A stretch of 64,000 bases of DNA from positions 434,001 to 498,000 of the forward strand of contig NZ_JAPWGM010000003.1 in assembly GCF_027213715.1 (NCBI RefSeq), written 5' to 3'. Positions 43,601 through 53,013 of this stretch are shown in pieces. The translations under genes were made by a program, and so were the position numbers. The notes below the pieces were generated by a model. It was given only the letters and a program-made list of their open reading frames with translations. It was not told the DNA's origin and made no database searches. Within the stretch, counting starts at the first letter, position 1; every line of letters begins with the position of its first letter. This DNA comes from Pedobacter punctiformis. Its GTDB lineage: Bacteria > Bacteroidota > Bacteroidia > Sphingobacteriales > Sphingobacteriaceae.

Positions 43601-46000
43601 TTATTTCCTAATTTCTGCCCCTGCTTGTTGGGTTAAATTAGCGATTAGTTTTTGCATGGTTTGTTCAATTTGCTTATCTGTAAGGGTTTGCTCCTCATCC
43701 AGCAAAATAAAGTTTAATGCATAAGATTTTTTACCTTCCGGTAATTTATCTCCTTCGTAAACATCAAAAACATTTACCTCTTTAATTAACTTTTTGTCGG
43801 TTTTAAAAGCAATTCCTTTAAGCAGTTCGAAGGTTACATCTTTATCAATCAACATGGAAAGATCGCGGCGAACCTGAGGGTATTTTGAAATTTCTTTGTT
43901 TACGATTTTATTCTTTTTAATCACATCAAGCAATGCACTCCAATCGAAATCAGCATAATATACTTCCGCATTTACATCAGCCAGCTTACGGTCTGCCTTT
44001 GTTGCCGCACCAAAACTAACCAGGATTTTATCTCCCCTGTAATATTTAATGCCATAAGCAAAGTTTTCATCATTTAAAACATCGCTTTGATAACTTGAGA
44101 TCCCTAAACGTGAAATAATTGCATCAACTGCTGCTTTTAAATTATAAAATGTACTCGGCTTAGTACTTTGATTCCATTGCTCACTTTGTTTAGCGCCTGA
44201 TACTAAAAGCAATAAACGTGGGCGCTCAATATATTTTTCGTTAATTAAGCTATACGTTTTTCCAAACTCATAAAACTTAACATCGGCATTTTTACGGTTT
44301 TGATTATAAGCTACGCTTTCTAAAGCAGGCATTAATAAACTTTGACGCATTACATTTAAATCACTGCTTAACGGATTTAAAATGTGTACGGCCTCATCTA
44401 AATTTTTAGAATAAGCAGATTTAGTTAGCGAGTTGCACCAAATTTCGGCATAGCCATTTGCAGTTAGCATATCGGCTATAACATTTTGCGTATTTTCTTT
44501 ATCAGGCCTTTGGGTATAAGATAGTGAAGCATTTACTTTGGTTGGGATTTCGATGTTGTTATACCCATAAATACGCAAAACCTCTTCGGTAATGTCACAT
44601 TCTCTGGTTACATCTACTTTATAAGCCGGAACTTTTAATGATAATCCTTCTGCATTTTCACTGGTTGCTTCAATGCCTAAAGCCAAAATAATTTCTTTTA
44701 TCTCTGCTGCAGGAATATCTGCACCAATCAACTTAGTGATGTTATTGTAATTTACATCAAACTCAAATGGCTGAACAGGATTTGGATAAATATCGGAAAT
44801 GGCTGATGAAATTTTACCACCCGCAAGTTCTTTAATTAAGATTGCAGCATATTTTAAAGCCGTAATGGTAATTTCCGGATCAGTACCACGCTCGTAGCGG
44901 AAAGAGGCATCGGTTTTTAAACCATGTCTTTTAGCCGTTTTACGCACCGAGACCGAGTTAAAATAAGCACTTTCTAAAAAGATATTTTTTGTATTTACGT
45001 CAACTCCGGAAGATTTACCACCAAATACACCAGCAATACACATTGGCGACGCTGCATTGCAGATCATTAAATCATCCGAACTTAATTTACGCTCTACATC
45101 ATCTAAAGTTACAAAAGGTGTTCCTTCGGCTACTTTTTTCACGATTACTTTTCCACCGGAGATTTTATCGGCATCAAAAGCATGTAGAGGCTGTCCCAAT
45201 CCATGTAAAACGAAATTGGTAATGTCTACAACATTATTAATCGGACGCAGTCCGATTACCTTTAGTTTATCTTTTAACCAATCCGGTGATTCTTTTACTT
45301 CTACACCTGAAATGGTTACACTGCTATAACGAGGACAGGCTTCCTGATCTTCAACAGATACCGGAATATTTAAACTCTCTTCATCAACTTTAAAGGCTGA
45401 TAAATCCGGTGTTTTATAACTGCTTCTGAAATAAGCCGCTAAATCTCTTGCTACACCTAAATGTGAAGCCGCATCTGCACGGTTTGGTGTTAAACCGATT
45501 TCGAAAACAAAATCATCATCCATTTTGAAATGATCTTTAGCCAAAATACCAATTTGAGTATCTGCTGCCAAAATCATAATCCCATCATGCGATTTACCCA
45601 ATCCAATCTCATCTTCAGCGCAAATCATTCCCTGCGATACTTCTCCCCTGATTTTAGATTCTTTAATTTTAAAAGGCTCGCCTTCCAAAGGATAAACAGT
45701 TGTACCAACGGTAGCCACGACAACTTTTTGACCTGCAGCAACATTTGGTGCACCACAAACAATCTGAAGGTTTTCTTCACGACCAACATTCACCGTGGTT
45801 ACACGTAAACGATCGGCATTGGGATGCTGAACACAAGTTAAAACATGTCCAATAACAAGTCCTTCAAGTCCACCGGCAACCGGCTGCACTTTATCTACGC
45901 TTTCTACCTCCAAACCAACATTGGTTAAGATTAAAGAAAGTTCCTGAGGAGTTTTGTCTATTTGTACAAACTGTTTTAACCAGTTATATGATATTTTCAT
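43601..46000 (-). CDS. pheT: Phenylalanine--tRNA ligase beta subunit
   Basis: The 799 aa beta subunit of the (alpha-beta)2 synthetase. It has the N-terminal tRNA-binding EMAP-like domain (IGHVLTCVQHPNADRLRVT), B3/B4 editing domains with RHGLKTDASFRYERG, a B5 domain, the pseudo-catalytic core and a C-terminal FDX anticodon domain (SKYPQVRRDLSMLID). pheS is not adjacent, which is common in Bacteroidota. It leads the pheT-coiled coil-zapA unit. Upstream, the spacer has GGGTATC/GTATTA words. Confidence 0.98.
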   Translation of the reverse strand: MKISYNWLKQFVQIDKTPQELSLILTNVGLEVESVDKVQPVAGGLEGLVIGHVLTCVQHPNADRLRVTTVNVGREENLQIVCGAPNVAAGQKVVVATVGTTVYPLEGEPFKIKESKIRGEVSQGMICAEDEIGLGKSHDGIMILAADTQIGILAKDHFKMDDDFVFEIGLTPNRADAASHLGVARDLAAYFRSSYKTPDLSAFKVDEESLNIPVSVEDQEACPRYSSVTISGVEVKESPDWLKDKLKVIGLRPINNVVDITNFVLHGLGQPLHAFDADKISGGKVIVKKVAEGTPFVTLDDVERKLSSDDLMICNAASPMCIAGVFGGKSSGVDVNTKNIFLESAYFNSVSVRKTAKRHGLKTDASFRYERGTDPEITITALKYAAILIKELAGGKISSAISDIYPNPVQPFEFDVNYNNITKLIGADIPAAEIKEIILALGIEATSENAEGLSLKVPAYKVDVTRECDITEEVLRIYGYNNIEIPTKVNASLSYTQRPDKENTQNVIADMLTANGYAEIWCNSLTKSAYSKNLDEAVHILNPLSSDLNVMRQSLLMPALESVAYNQNRKNADVKFYEFGKTYSLINEKYIERPRLLLLVSGAKQSEQWNQSTKPSTFYNLKAAVDAIISRLGISSYQSDVLNDENFAYGIKYYRGDKILVSFGAATKADRKLADVNAEVYYADFDWSALLDVIKKNKIVNKEISKYPQVRRDLSMLIDKDVTFELLKGIAFKTDKKLIKEVNVFDVYEGDKLPEGKKSYALNFILLDEEQTLTDKQIEQTMQKLIANLTQQAGAEIRK

Positions 46001-46134
46001 TATTCGGGTATCAAGTATTAGTATTGGGTATCGGGAATAAATTCGGGAAACCGTTTACCTAAAAAATTATAAAATGCAAAGATAATATTTAAAGCCGAAA
46101 GGCTGAAGGATAGTCCCGCTTTATAAGCAGTTTT

Positions 46135-46974
46135 TTACTTAAAAAACAACTTTACAAAAACCGGCAAATGATCTGAGTAATAACGCTGATCTTTACTATC
46201 TGTTAATACGGCAAATTTTTGGACGCTGAAACCTTTGTTTACAAAAACGTAATCAATTTTATCTTTAAGCTCACTGTTAAAATTAAAAGCATTAAAGGTT
46301 CCTACGGGCCCATAAGGTGGCTCAACCGTAATATCTTTGGCATCTAAAAGAAATGATTTTATAGTAGAAATAGCCTCCGTTTCCGGTGTAACGTTTAAAT
46401 CACCTGTAAATACAACAGGTAATTTGGGTGCAATTTCCTGGATTTTTTGTTTAATGAGTTTAGCCGATTCAATCCTGGCTTGTACGCCTATGTGATCGTA
46501 ATGGGTGTTAAAAACGATAAAATCTTTTTTATTTAGCTTATCATAAAGCTTAACCCAGCTGCAAACCCGGTTTAAAGCAGCATCCCAACCTTTTGAAGGC
46601 ACATTTGGGGTTTCAGAAAGCCAGAAAGTACCACCTTCCTTTTTAGCAAACCTGGTTTTGTCAAAATAAACTGCAGAGAATTCGCCTTTACGTTTGCCAT
46701 CATCCCGGCCTACCCCCACTACATCAAAGTTAGAGTTTTCAAGCAGGGCATCATATTGTTCAGGTAAAGCTTCCTGAACGCATAAAATATCAGCATCATG
46801 AAATTTAATTAAAGCCTTAACATTGTTCTTTCGGTTTGGCCAGGCATTTACACCATCAGAAGCAACATTTAAACGGATATTATACGTAATTACATTTATT
46901 GGGATTCCTGATTTTTGAGCAAAAGAAACAATGGAAATCAGGAAAAAAAGAAAAAATAATCTTAGGGTTTTCAT
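46135..46974 (-). CDS. Secreted endonuclease/exonuclease/phosphatase family protein
   Basis: A 279 aa protein with a signal peptide ending at SFAQ (residue 19). EEP-fold blocks are present: VITYNIR, the metal-binding Glu in CVQEALPEQ, NTHYDHIG, the catalytic Asp/Asn in FTGDLNVTPE and the final SDHLPVFVK. It is a metal-dependent phosphodiesterase fold and could act on nucleic acid, a phospholipid or an inositol phosphate. The secretion and small size are like many Bacteroidota EEP proteins; substrate not assignable. It appears monocistronic. Confidence 0.88.
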   Translation of the reverse strand: MKTLRLFFLFFLISIVSFAQKSGIPINVITYNIRLNVASDGVNAWPNRKNNVKALIKFHDADILCVQEALPEQYDALLENSNFDVVGVGRDDGKRKGEFSAVYFDKTRFAKKEGGTFWLSETPNVPSKGWDAALNRVCSWVKLYDKLNKKDFIVFNTHYDHIGVQARIESAKLIKQKIQEIAPKLPVVFTGDLNVTPETEAISTIKSFLLDAKDITVEPPYGPVGTFNAFNFNSELKDKIDYVFVNKGFSVQKFAVLTDSKDQRYYSDHLPVFVKLFFK

Positions 46975-47031
46975 CTTCGCAATTTAAGAAATTATTTAAA
47001 AACTAAATAAAACCCTATTGTTAGAAAATGA

Positions 47032-47733
47032 TTAACCAATTAAGTTATCATCTTTAAAACTATAATAGCCATTATTGGTAAAAATAATATGATCAACCAC
47101 CAGCAAACCTAATAAATGACCTGAAGCAACCATATCTCTTGTTAATTTACGATCACTGTCACTTGGTTTTCGGTTGCCAGAAGGATGATTATGCGCCAAA
47201 ACAATATTCGCGGCATTATTTTCCAGGGCGATTTTAAAAATAACCTTTGGATCCGCTACGGTGCCGGCCTGTCCGCCCTTACTGATTAAATATTTCCCTA
47301 AAATGTGATTTGATCTGTTGAGCAGAATTACCCAAAACTCTTCGTGATTTAAATCAGCCAACGTGCTTTCCAAATATCGGTAAGCATCAATTGAACTGTT
47401 TACTTTAATGATTTCATCATCAACTGTTTCTTTACGCCGCAAGCCAAGTTCTAAAGCAGAAATGATTGTAATGGCTTTCGCCTCGCCAATACCTTTAAAC
47501 CTGGCTAATTCCTGAATGCTTGCCCGGCCAAGTTTGGCTAAACTATTCTCATAAAAAGCCAGTATGCGCTTACTGAGGTCTACAGCTGTTTCGGTTCTGT
47601 TTCCTGAACCAATTAAAATGGCAATGAGTTCAGCATCTGTCAAATGTCTTTTGCCGTGCTGCAAAAGCCTTTCACGGGGCCTGTCCTCTTCGGCCCATAA
47701 TTTTATCCCTAATTTCTGTGTATATTTTTCCAT
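47032..47733 (-). CDS. radC: RadC-family protein (JAB/MPN domain)
   Basis: A 233 aa protein with N-terminal UPF0758/HhH part (RFKGIGEAKA) and a C-terminal JAB1/MPN-like metalloprotease fold with the zinc motif HNHPSG followed by SDSDRKLT. Despite the name, a role in DNA repair is not supported for the family. The ATG at 47733 was chosen because an earlier start would lie in the rpsT terminator. Confidence 0.93.
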   Translation of the reverse strand: MEKYTQKLGIKLWAEEDRPRERLLQHGKRHLTDAELIAILIGSGNRTETAVDLSKRILAFYENSLAKLGRASIQELARFKGIGEAKAITIISALELGLRRKETVDDEIIKVNSSIDAYRYLESTLADLNHEEFWVILLNRSNHILGKYLISKGGQAGTVADPKVIFKIALENNAANIVLAHNHPSGNRKPSDSDRKLTRDMVASGHLLGLLVVDHIIFTNNGYYSFKDDNLIG

Positions 47734-47749
47734 TTTTTCAGACAAAAAA

Positions 47750-47781
47750 AAACATCCCAACTTTTGGTTGGGATGTTTCTC
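47750..47781 (-). terminator. rpsT terminator
   Basis: The stem AAACATCCCAAC / GTTGGGATGTTT with a short A-rich loop is followed on the minus strand by TTTTTGTC. It lies 22 nt past the rpsT stop. Confidence 0.93.
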
Positions 47782-47802
47782 CTAATATCGTAAAAAAACG
47801 GA

Positions 47803-48057
47803 TTAATTTAAACCATTAACAAATTTAGTTAATTTTGATTTGTTGTTTGCCGCTTTATTTTTGTGGATAACATTCTTTTTAGCTAAACGATCTAACATAG
47901 AAATCACTTTTGGCAATAATTCTGATGCGGTTTTTTTGTCCTCAGCAGCACGTAATCTTTTAATAAAGGTACGTGTAGTTTTTGCCTGATATCTGTTACG
48001 TAAACGTTTTGTAGCGTTTGCTCTAATTCTTTTTAATGAAGATTTATGATTTGCCAT
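47803..48057 (-). CDS. rpsT: 30S ribosomal protein S20
   Basis: An 84 aa three-helix basic protein with the S20 start ANHKSSLKRIRANATKRLRN and AAEDKKTASELLPK. It has its own promoter (TTG-N20-TATATTTG) and terminator, so it is a single-gene unit. Confidence 0.98.
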   Translation of the reverse strand: MANHKSSLKRIRANATKRLRNRYQAKTTRTFIKRLRAAEDKKTASELLPKVISMLDRLAKKNVIHKNKAANNKSKLTKFVNGLN

Positions 48058-48106
48058 TTCTATTTAGCCTTTTATTTTTCTTATTCGTTTCCTATAATTC
48101 GGGTTG

Positions 48107-48137
48107 CAAATATAGGATTAATATTTTCAAATTACAA
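48107..48137 (-). promoter_or_regulatory. rpsT promoter
   Basis: On the minus strand, TTG at 48137-48135, a 20-nt spacer, then TATATTTG at 48114-48107. This is an exact Bacteroidota consensus and gives a leader of about 45 nt. Confidence 0.7.
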
Positions 48138-48383
48138 AACACTTTTGTTTTTTTTATTTCAATTAAATATTCTGTATTCCAATCTTTTAATTTTTCATCA
48201 AATCAAGTCTCTTGCTTCTTATCTCTCATCGGAATCTGATTTTCTAAATCCGGAATACAAAATTCCAGTTATTGAGTTTCGGCAAAACATTGTTTACGAG
48301 CGCAAAATTACTGGAAAAATTTTACCTGTGAATCAAATTTGCAGAATTAATATTCTTATTTTAGGATAGAGCGTTAAAAATGC

Positions 48384-48391
48384 TATTTTTG
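48384..48391 (+). promoter_or_regulatory. -7 box of purN
   Basis: TATTTTTG matches TAnnTTTG, 17 nt before the GTG start of purN. No clear -33 TTG was found. Confidence 0.45.
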
Positions 48392-48408
48392 GGAAAATCG
48401 AATTTTTA

Positions 48409-48987
48409 GTGAAAAAGAGAATAGCCATATTTGCTTCAGGTTCCGGATCTAATGCCCAAAAATTAATGGAGCATTTTAAATCTAATTCTGATATAGAAAT
48501 TTCATTGGTTTTAACCAATAATGCAGATGCTTACGTACTACAACGGGCTGATAATTTCGAAATTCCAAGTCATATTTTTGACCGGCACGAATTTACTAAA
48601 ACAGATAACATCCTTGATTTGCTCAAAAATCTGGATATCGATTTTATCGTACTGGCTGGTTTTTTATGGCTTATCCCAGCAAATTTAATTGAAGCCTACC
48701 CCGGACGGATCATCAATATTCACCCTGCTATTTTACCTAAATTTGGTGGCAAGGGCATGTATGGGGATCATGTGCATCATGCCGTAATGGCCGCTGGAGA
48801 ACCTGAAGGTGGTATAACCATTCATTATGTAGATCAGAATTACGACGAAGGTGAATACATCTATCAGGCCCGTTATAAAATTGACAAAAATGACAACCTG
48901 GAAATGGTTAAATTCAAAGGTCAGCAGTTGGAGCATTTACACTATCCAAGAATTGTAGAAAGCCTGGTTAAAAAGATTAAGAAGTAG
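48409..48987 (+). CDS. purN: Phosphoribosylglycinamide formyltransferase
   Basis: A 192 aa purine-pathway enzyme that formylates GAR with 10-formyl-THF. It has the N-terminal nucleotide loop FASGSGSNAQKLMEHF, the catalytic Asn-His pair in NIHPAILPKFGG and the downstream Asp in HYVDQNYDEG. It starts with GTG. purH follows on the same strand after a 379-nt spacer, but with its own promoter. Confidence 0.96.
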   Translation: MKKRIAIFASGSGSNAQKLMEHFKSNSDIEISLVLTNNADAYVLQRADNFEIPSHIFDRHEFTKTDNILDLLKNLDIDFIVLAGFLWLIPANLIEAYPGRIINIHPAILPKFGGKGMYGDHVHHAVMAAGEPEGGITIHYVDQNYDEGEYIYQARYKIDKNDNLEMVKFKGQQLEHLHYPRIVESLVKKIKK

Positions 48988-49366
48988 CGATACTATTAAA
49001 GCCGCCGGTTCTTCAAAGAAAATTTGAGTCTGTTTTTTCGTATCAAAAGCAATAAAGCGCTTACCACAGTAAGAAATCTAATGTTTAACAATGTTTCCCA
49101 TTGATAGGCAACGGAAAATAATGCTAATACTGGTGGATTACCGAGATGTTGAAAGAAATATGGTCCTATGGCCAATATCATAAACAAAAACTAAATATCT
49201 ACAATTCACACATGGATCAAGAGCCTAAGTAATGGTTAAAAATAAAGTGAACAAGAAAAAAATGCCCGGCAAAGAAAAATATATAAATAATTTCATTTTT
49301 ATTGGTTCCTTCGGCTAAATAAATGCCCCTGTTTTACTACCTTTGCGGCTCAAAATTTTCAGTAGA
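48988..49366. other. Spacer between purN and purH
   Basis: A 379-nt stretch. A 63-codon minus-strand frame (48996-49187) encodes a hydrophobic peptide with Lys/Arg-rich end; I could not tell whether it is real and do not annotate it. The last 30 nt hold the purH promoter. Otherwise nothing is seen. Confidence 0.45.
49338..49345 (+). promoter_or_regulatory. -7 box of purH
   Basis: TACCTTTG followed by CGG is an exact TAnnTTTG match 22 nt before the purH ATG. It covers an alternative TTG start, which is therefore excluded. Confidence 0.6.
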
Positions 49367-50893
49367 ATGAGTCAATCCATTAAAATCAAAAACGCTTTAA
49401 TCTCAGTATATTATAAAGATGGTTTAGCACCATTGGTAAAATTGTTAGCCGAACAGGGTGTACAATTATTTTCTACCGGTGGTACCGAACAATTTATTAA
49501 AGATTTAAACCTGCCGGTAACAGCGGTTGAAGATTTAACGGGTTACCCTTCTATTTTAGGCGGTCGGGTTAAAACATTGCACCCAAAAGTATTTGGGGGT
49601 ATTTTAAACCGCAGAGGCTTAGAAGGTGATCAGCAACAAATTGCAGAATACGAAATTCCGGAAATTGATTTGGTTATTGTAGATCTATACCCTTTTGAAG
49701 AAACGGTAAAAGCCGGTGGTACTGCCGAAGAGATCATTGAAAAAATCGATATCGGTGGAATTTCATTAATCCGTGCTGCTGCCAAAAACTTTAACGACGT
49801 GGTGATTATTGCTTCAAAAAATGATTACCCAACTTTACAGGCGCAATTAGCAGAACAAAATGGTGAGACTACTTTAGCACAACGTAAAGCGTATGCGAAA
49901 AAAGCATTCCACACGTCTTCTCATTACGATACTGCAATTTTTAACTATTTTAATACGGAAGAGCCACTTGATGTATTTAAACAAAGCGTAACAGAAGCTA
50001 AAACTTTACGTTACGGCGAAAATCCACATCAGGGTGGTGTATTTTATGGCGATTTAGATGCTATGTTTACCAAATTAAACGGCAAAGAACTTTCTTACAA
50101 CAACTTAGTAGATGTTGATGCAGCTGTAAGTTTAATTGATGAATTTGAAGATCCAACCTTTGCAATTTTAAAACATACCAATGCTTGTGGTATTGCCTCT
50201 CGCCCTACGGTAAAACAAGCCTGGACCGATGCTTTAGCATGTGATCCGGTTTCGGCATTCGGTGGTGTATTAATTACCAACGCAGAAGTTGATTTAGAAA
50301 CGGCGCAGGAAATTAATAACTTATTTTTTGAAGTATTGATTGCACCTTCTTATCAGCCTGAAGCGGTTGAATTATTCAGTAAAAAGAAAAACCGTGTTAT
50401 TTTACAACGCAATAATGTTGAATTGAGCAAAAAACAATTCAAAACTTTATTAAATGGTGTAATTGAGCAGGATAAAGATTTAATTATTGAAGGTCCGGAT
50501 CAAATGACAACTGTTACGGATAAAGCACCGACTGCACAGGAATTAAAAGATTTATTTTTCGCTAATAAAATTGTGAAACATACAAAATCCAACACCATCG
50601 TTTTGGTTAAAGATGATGTTTTAATTTCCAGCGGTGTTGGTCAAACTTCACGTGTAGATGCTTTAAAACAGGCCATTGAAAAAGCGGCTTCGTTTGGATT
50701 CAGCGTTAAAGGCGCTTCAATGGCATCTGATGCATTTTTCCCTTTCCCAGACTGTGTAGAAATTGCAGCTGAGGCCGGTATTACTGCTGTTTTACAACCG
50801 GGTGGCTCTATTAAAGATGCCGATTCAGTTGCAAAAGCAAACGAAAAAGGAATTGCAATGGTTACCACGGGCGTTAGACACTTTAAGCATTAG
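49367..50893 (+). CDS. purH: Bifunctional AICAR formyltransferase / IMP cyclohydrolase
   Basis: A 508 aa enzyme for the last two steps of IMP synthesis. The N-terminal cyclohydrolase domain has LFSTGGTEQFIKD, GGRVKTLHPKVFGGIL and RAAAKNF; the C-terminal AICAR transformylase domain has LRYGENPHQ, KHTNACGIA and the final block DAFFPFPDCVE-A-GI-A-LQPGGSIKD. The ATG at 49367 fits the family start and lies behind the -7 box. Confidence 0.97.
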   Translation: MSQSIKIKNALISVYYKDGLAPLVKLLAEQGVQLFSTGGTEQFIKDLNLPVTAVEDLTGYPSILGGRVKTLHPKVFGGILNRRGLEGDQQQIAEYEIPEIDLVIVDLYPFEETVKAGGTAEEIIEKIDIGGISLIRAAAKNFNDVVIIASKNDYPTLQAQLAEQNGETTLAQRKAYAKKAFHTSSHYDTAIFNYFNTEEPLDVFKQSVTEAKTLRYGENPHQGGVFYGDLDAMFTKLNGKELSYNNLVDVDAAVSLIDEFEDPTFAILKHTNACGIASRPTVKQAWTDALACDPVSAFGGVLITNAEVDLETAQEINNLFFEVLIAPSYQPEAVELFSKKKNRVILQRNNVELSKKQFKTLLNGVIEQDKDLIIEGPDQMTTVTDKAPTAQELKDLFFANKIVKHTKSNTIVLVKDDVLISSGVGQTSRVDALKQAIEKAASFGFSVKGASMASDAFFPFPDCVEIAAEAGITAVLQPGGSIKDADSVAKANEKGIAMVTTGVRHFKH

Positions 50894-50902
50894 TTTTTTG
50901 AG

Positions 50903-50985
50903 TTGAAAGCAAAAACACGAAGCTTAAAGAAGGTTATCGATTACTTTAGTCTAGCTGCTTTCATCTTTTAGCTTTATCGTTAAAG
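50903..50985. repeat. Word-repeat hairpin between purH and mreB
   Basis: The left half contains GAAAGC and GAAGCTTAAAG, the right half CTTTAG, GCTTTC and TTTTAGCTTT. The halves are complementary in part. It has the same architecture as the rpoB-rpoC spacer element. Confidence 0.45.
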
Positions 50986-51070
50986 AAAATGAAACTTAAA
51001 ACAATAAAAAGACTATTTTTACATTAGGAATAGTATAGATTTAACAAAATAAATAAAACATACCTTATAC

Positions 51071-52093
51071 ATGGGATTATTTAACTGGTTTACGCAAGAA
51101 GTTGCCATCGATTTAGGCACAGCGAATACCCTGATTATACATAACGACAAAGTTGTTGTAGATGAACCATCTATTGTAGCTTTTGATCGCACAACAAACA
51201 AAGTCATCGCTATAGGTCGTCAGGCGATGCAAATGGAGGGTAAAACCCACGATAATATTAAAACCGTTCGTCCATTAAAAGATGGTGTAATTGCCGATTT
51301 CAATGCTGCTGAAGCCATGATTAAAGGGATGATCCGGATGCTTAATGGCGGTAAAGGCTGGATGTTTCCTTCTTTACGTATGGTAATTTGTATTCCTTCG
51401 GGCATTACAGAGGTAGAGAAACGTGCAGTACGTGACTCTGCTGAAATTGCAGGTGCTAAAGAAGTTTACTTAATTCACGAGCCAATGGCTGCTGCCGTAG
51501 GTATTGGAATTGATGTGGAAGAACCAATGGGTAACATGATTATCGATATCGGCGGTGGTACAACGGAAATTGCCGTTATCGCTTTATCAGGTATTGTTTG
51601 CGATCAGTCTATCCGCGTTGCCGGAGATAACTTTGACTCTGATATTGTAAACTACATCCGCCGTCAGCACAACATTATGATTGGTGACCGTACCGCTGAA
51701 AAGATTAAAATTGAAGTTGGTGCAGCTTTACCTGAATTACAGGATGCACCTGCAGATTTTGCTGTTCAGGGACGTGATTTAATGACGGGTGTTCCAAAAC
51801 AAATTACAGTTTCTTATACTGAGATTGCACATTGTTTAGATAAATCGATCTCTAAAATTGAAGAAGCTATTTTAAAGGCTTTAGAGATTACCCCTCCTGA
51901 ACTTTCTGCTGATATTTACCAAACCGGTATTTATTTAACTGGTGGTGGTGCATTATTAAGAGGTTTGGATAAACGTGTTGCCGCTAAAACTAAATTACCG
52001 GTTCACGTTGCTGAAGATCCGCTTCGTGCAGTTGTTAGAGGTACAGGTATTGCCCTTAAAAATATTGGTGGCTATAAATTCTTAATGCAATAA
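51071..52093 (+). CDS. mreB: Rod shape-determining protein MreB
   Basis: A 340 aa bacterial actin. Phosphate-1 loop IDLGTANTLI is near the N-terminus, phosphate-2 loop IDIGGGTTEIAV is central, and the adenosine motif GGGALLRGLD is C-terminal. It organises lateral wall synthesis with MreC, MreD, PBP2 and RodA, all encoded next in order. It is the first gene of the operon. Confidence 0.98.
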   Translation: MGLFNWFTQEVAIDLGTANTLIIHNDKVVVDEPSIVAFDRTTNKVIAIGRQAMQMEGKTHDNIKTVRPLKDGVIADFNAAEAMIKGMIRMLNGGKGWMFPSLRMVICIPSGITEVEKRAVRDSAEIAGAKEVYLIHEPMAAAVGIGIDVEEPMGNMIIDIGGGTTEIAVIALSGIVCDQSIRVAGDNFDSDIVNYIRRQHNIMIGDRTAEKIKIEVGAALPELQDAPADFAVQGRDLMTGVPKQITVSYTEIAHCLDKSISKIEEAILKALEITPPELSADIYQTGIYLTGGGALLRGLDKRVAAKTKLPVHVAEDPLRAVVRGTGIALKNIGGYKFLMQ

Positions 52094-52111
52094 TTTTTAT
52101 TTACGATTGAC

Positions 52112-52162
52112 GGTTTTAGATTGACGAATGCTATGGCCAATCTAAAACCGCAAATCCACAAT
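52112..52162. repeat. Inverted word repeat between mreB and mreC
   Basis: GATTGACG occurs twice on the left arm, joined by GTTTTA. The right arm reads CAATCTAAAACCGCAAATC. Over about 20 nt the arms pair almost fully (CGGTTTTAGATTG / CAATCTAAAACCG in the core). The hairpin occupies most of the 80-nt spacer and could affect the mreB/mreC expression ratio. Confidence 0.7.
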
Positions 52163-52173
52163 CTTCTAATCGA

Positions 52174-53013
52174 ATGCGTAACCTTTGGATTTTTATAAGC
52201 AGATACAACGCATTTTTTTTATTTATTATTTTTTTTACGATTGGGGTTTCCCTTACACTAAAAAATAATGCCTATCAAAGAAGCGTAACCCTAAACTCAA
52301 GCAATGAGGTGGTGGGTACGGCTTATGAGCGGTTAAATGTTTTTAAAAGATACTTAAATTTAGGAATGGTAAACGATAGCCTTGCAGCTGAAAATGCCAA
52401 ACTTAAAACCAGTTTACTTGCATTAACCACCGTAGACTCTGCCAAAGATACCAAAGTTATTGACACCATAACCAACCAGCAATACACTTATCTTGCTGCT
52501 AAAGTAATTAAAAACTCCATTACGCTTCGCAACAATGTAATGACCATTAATAAGGGCGCATTGGATGGGATTAAAGGTGGAATGGCTGTAATTGCCCCAC
52601 AAAGAGGGGTTGTTGGTTTTATCCGTGATGTTTCTGATCACCTCGCGACCATTCAATCTTTATTGCATAAAGACACTAAAATCAGCGTTGTGGTAAAAAA
52701 GAGCCAGGCATTAGGTTCATTGGTATGGGGAGATGGAAATTTCAATATTAAAAAAGCTTTAATCAAAGAAGTTCCTAACCACATTAAAATGTACGTTGGC
52801 GATTCTATCGTTACTTCGGGCTTCGGTTCCTTTCCTAAAGGTATTTTAGTGGGCAGAGTAAGTAAAACGAATGTTGCCACAAATGATAATTTCCTCTCAG
52901 CAGAAATAAATTTATTTACCGATTTTAGCACATTGCAATATGTATATGTGGTTAAAGATAAAACAGCTGAGGAACAAAAAGCTTTAGAAAGCCTGGTTAA
53001 ACCAAATGAATAG
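52174..53013 (+). CDS. mreC: Rod shape-determining protein MreC
   Basis: A 279 aa bitopic protein with an N-terminal transmembrane helix (residues about 10-28), a coiled coil (LGMVNDSLAAENAKLKTSLLAL) and the beta-rich MreC core with GVVGFIRDVSDHLATIQSLL and SIVTSGFGSFPKGILVG. It links MreB to the periplasmic wall machinery. Its 3' end overlaps mreD by 8 nt. Confidence 0.95.
   Translation: MRNLWIFISRYNAFFLFIIFFTIGVSLTLKNNAYQRSVTLNSSNEVVGTAYERLNVFKRYLNLGMVNDSLAAENAKLKTSLLALTTVDSAKDTKVIDTITNQQYTYLAAKVIKNSITLRNNVMTINKGALDGIKGGMAVIAPQRGVVGFIRDVSDHLATIQSLLHKDTKISVVVKKSQALGSLVWGDGNFNIKKALIKEVPNHIKMYVGDSIVTSGFGSFPKGILVGRVSKTNVATNDNFLSAEINLFTDFSTLQYVYVVKDKTAEEQKALESLVKPNE

Larger units (their letters stand above)
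48058..48408. other. Divergent spacer between rpsT and purN
   Basis: A 351-nt AT-rich spacer. It holds the rpsT promoter on one strand and the purN -7 box on the other. Small open frames here have no codon bias or RBS and I do not consider them genes. Nothing else is seen. Confidence 0.5.

Noticed and set aside
48996..49187. 63-codon minus-strand frame encoding a hydrophobic peptide between purN and purH
   Set aside because: No family resemblance, no promoter, convergent with purN at 9 nt; could be real but not supportable.
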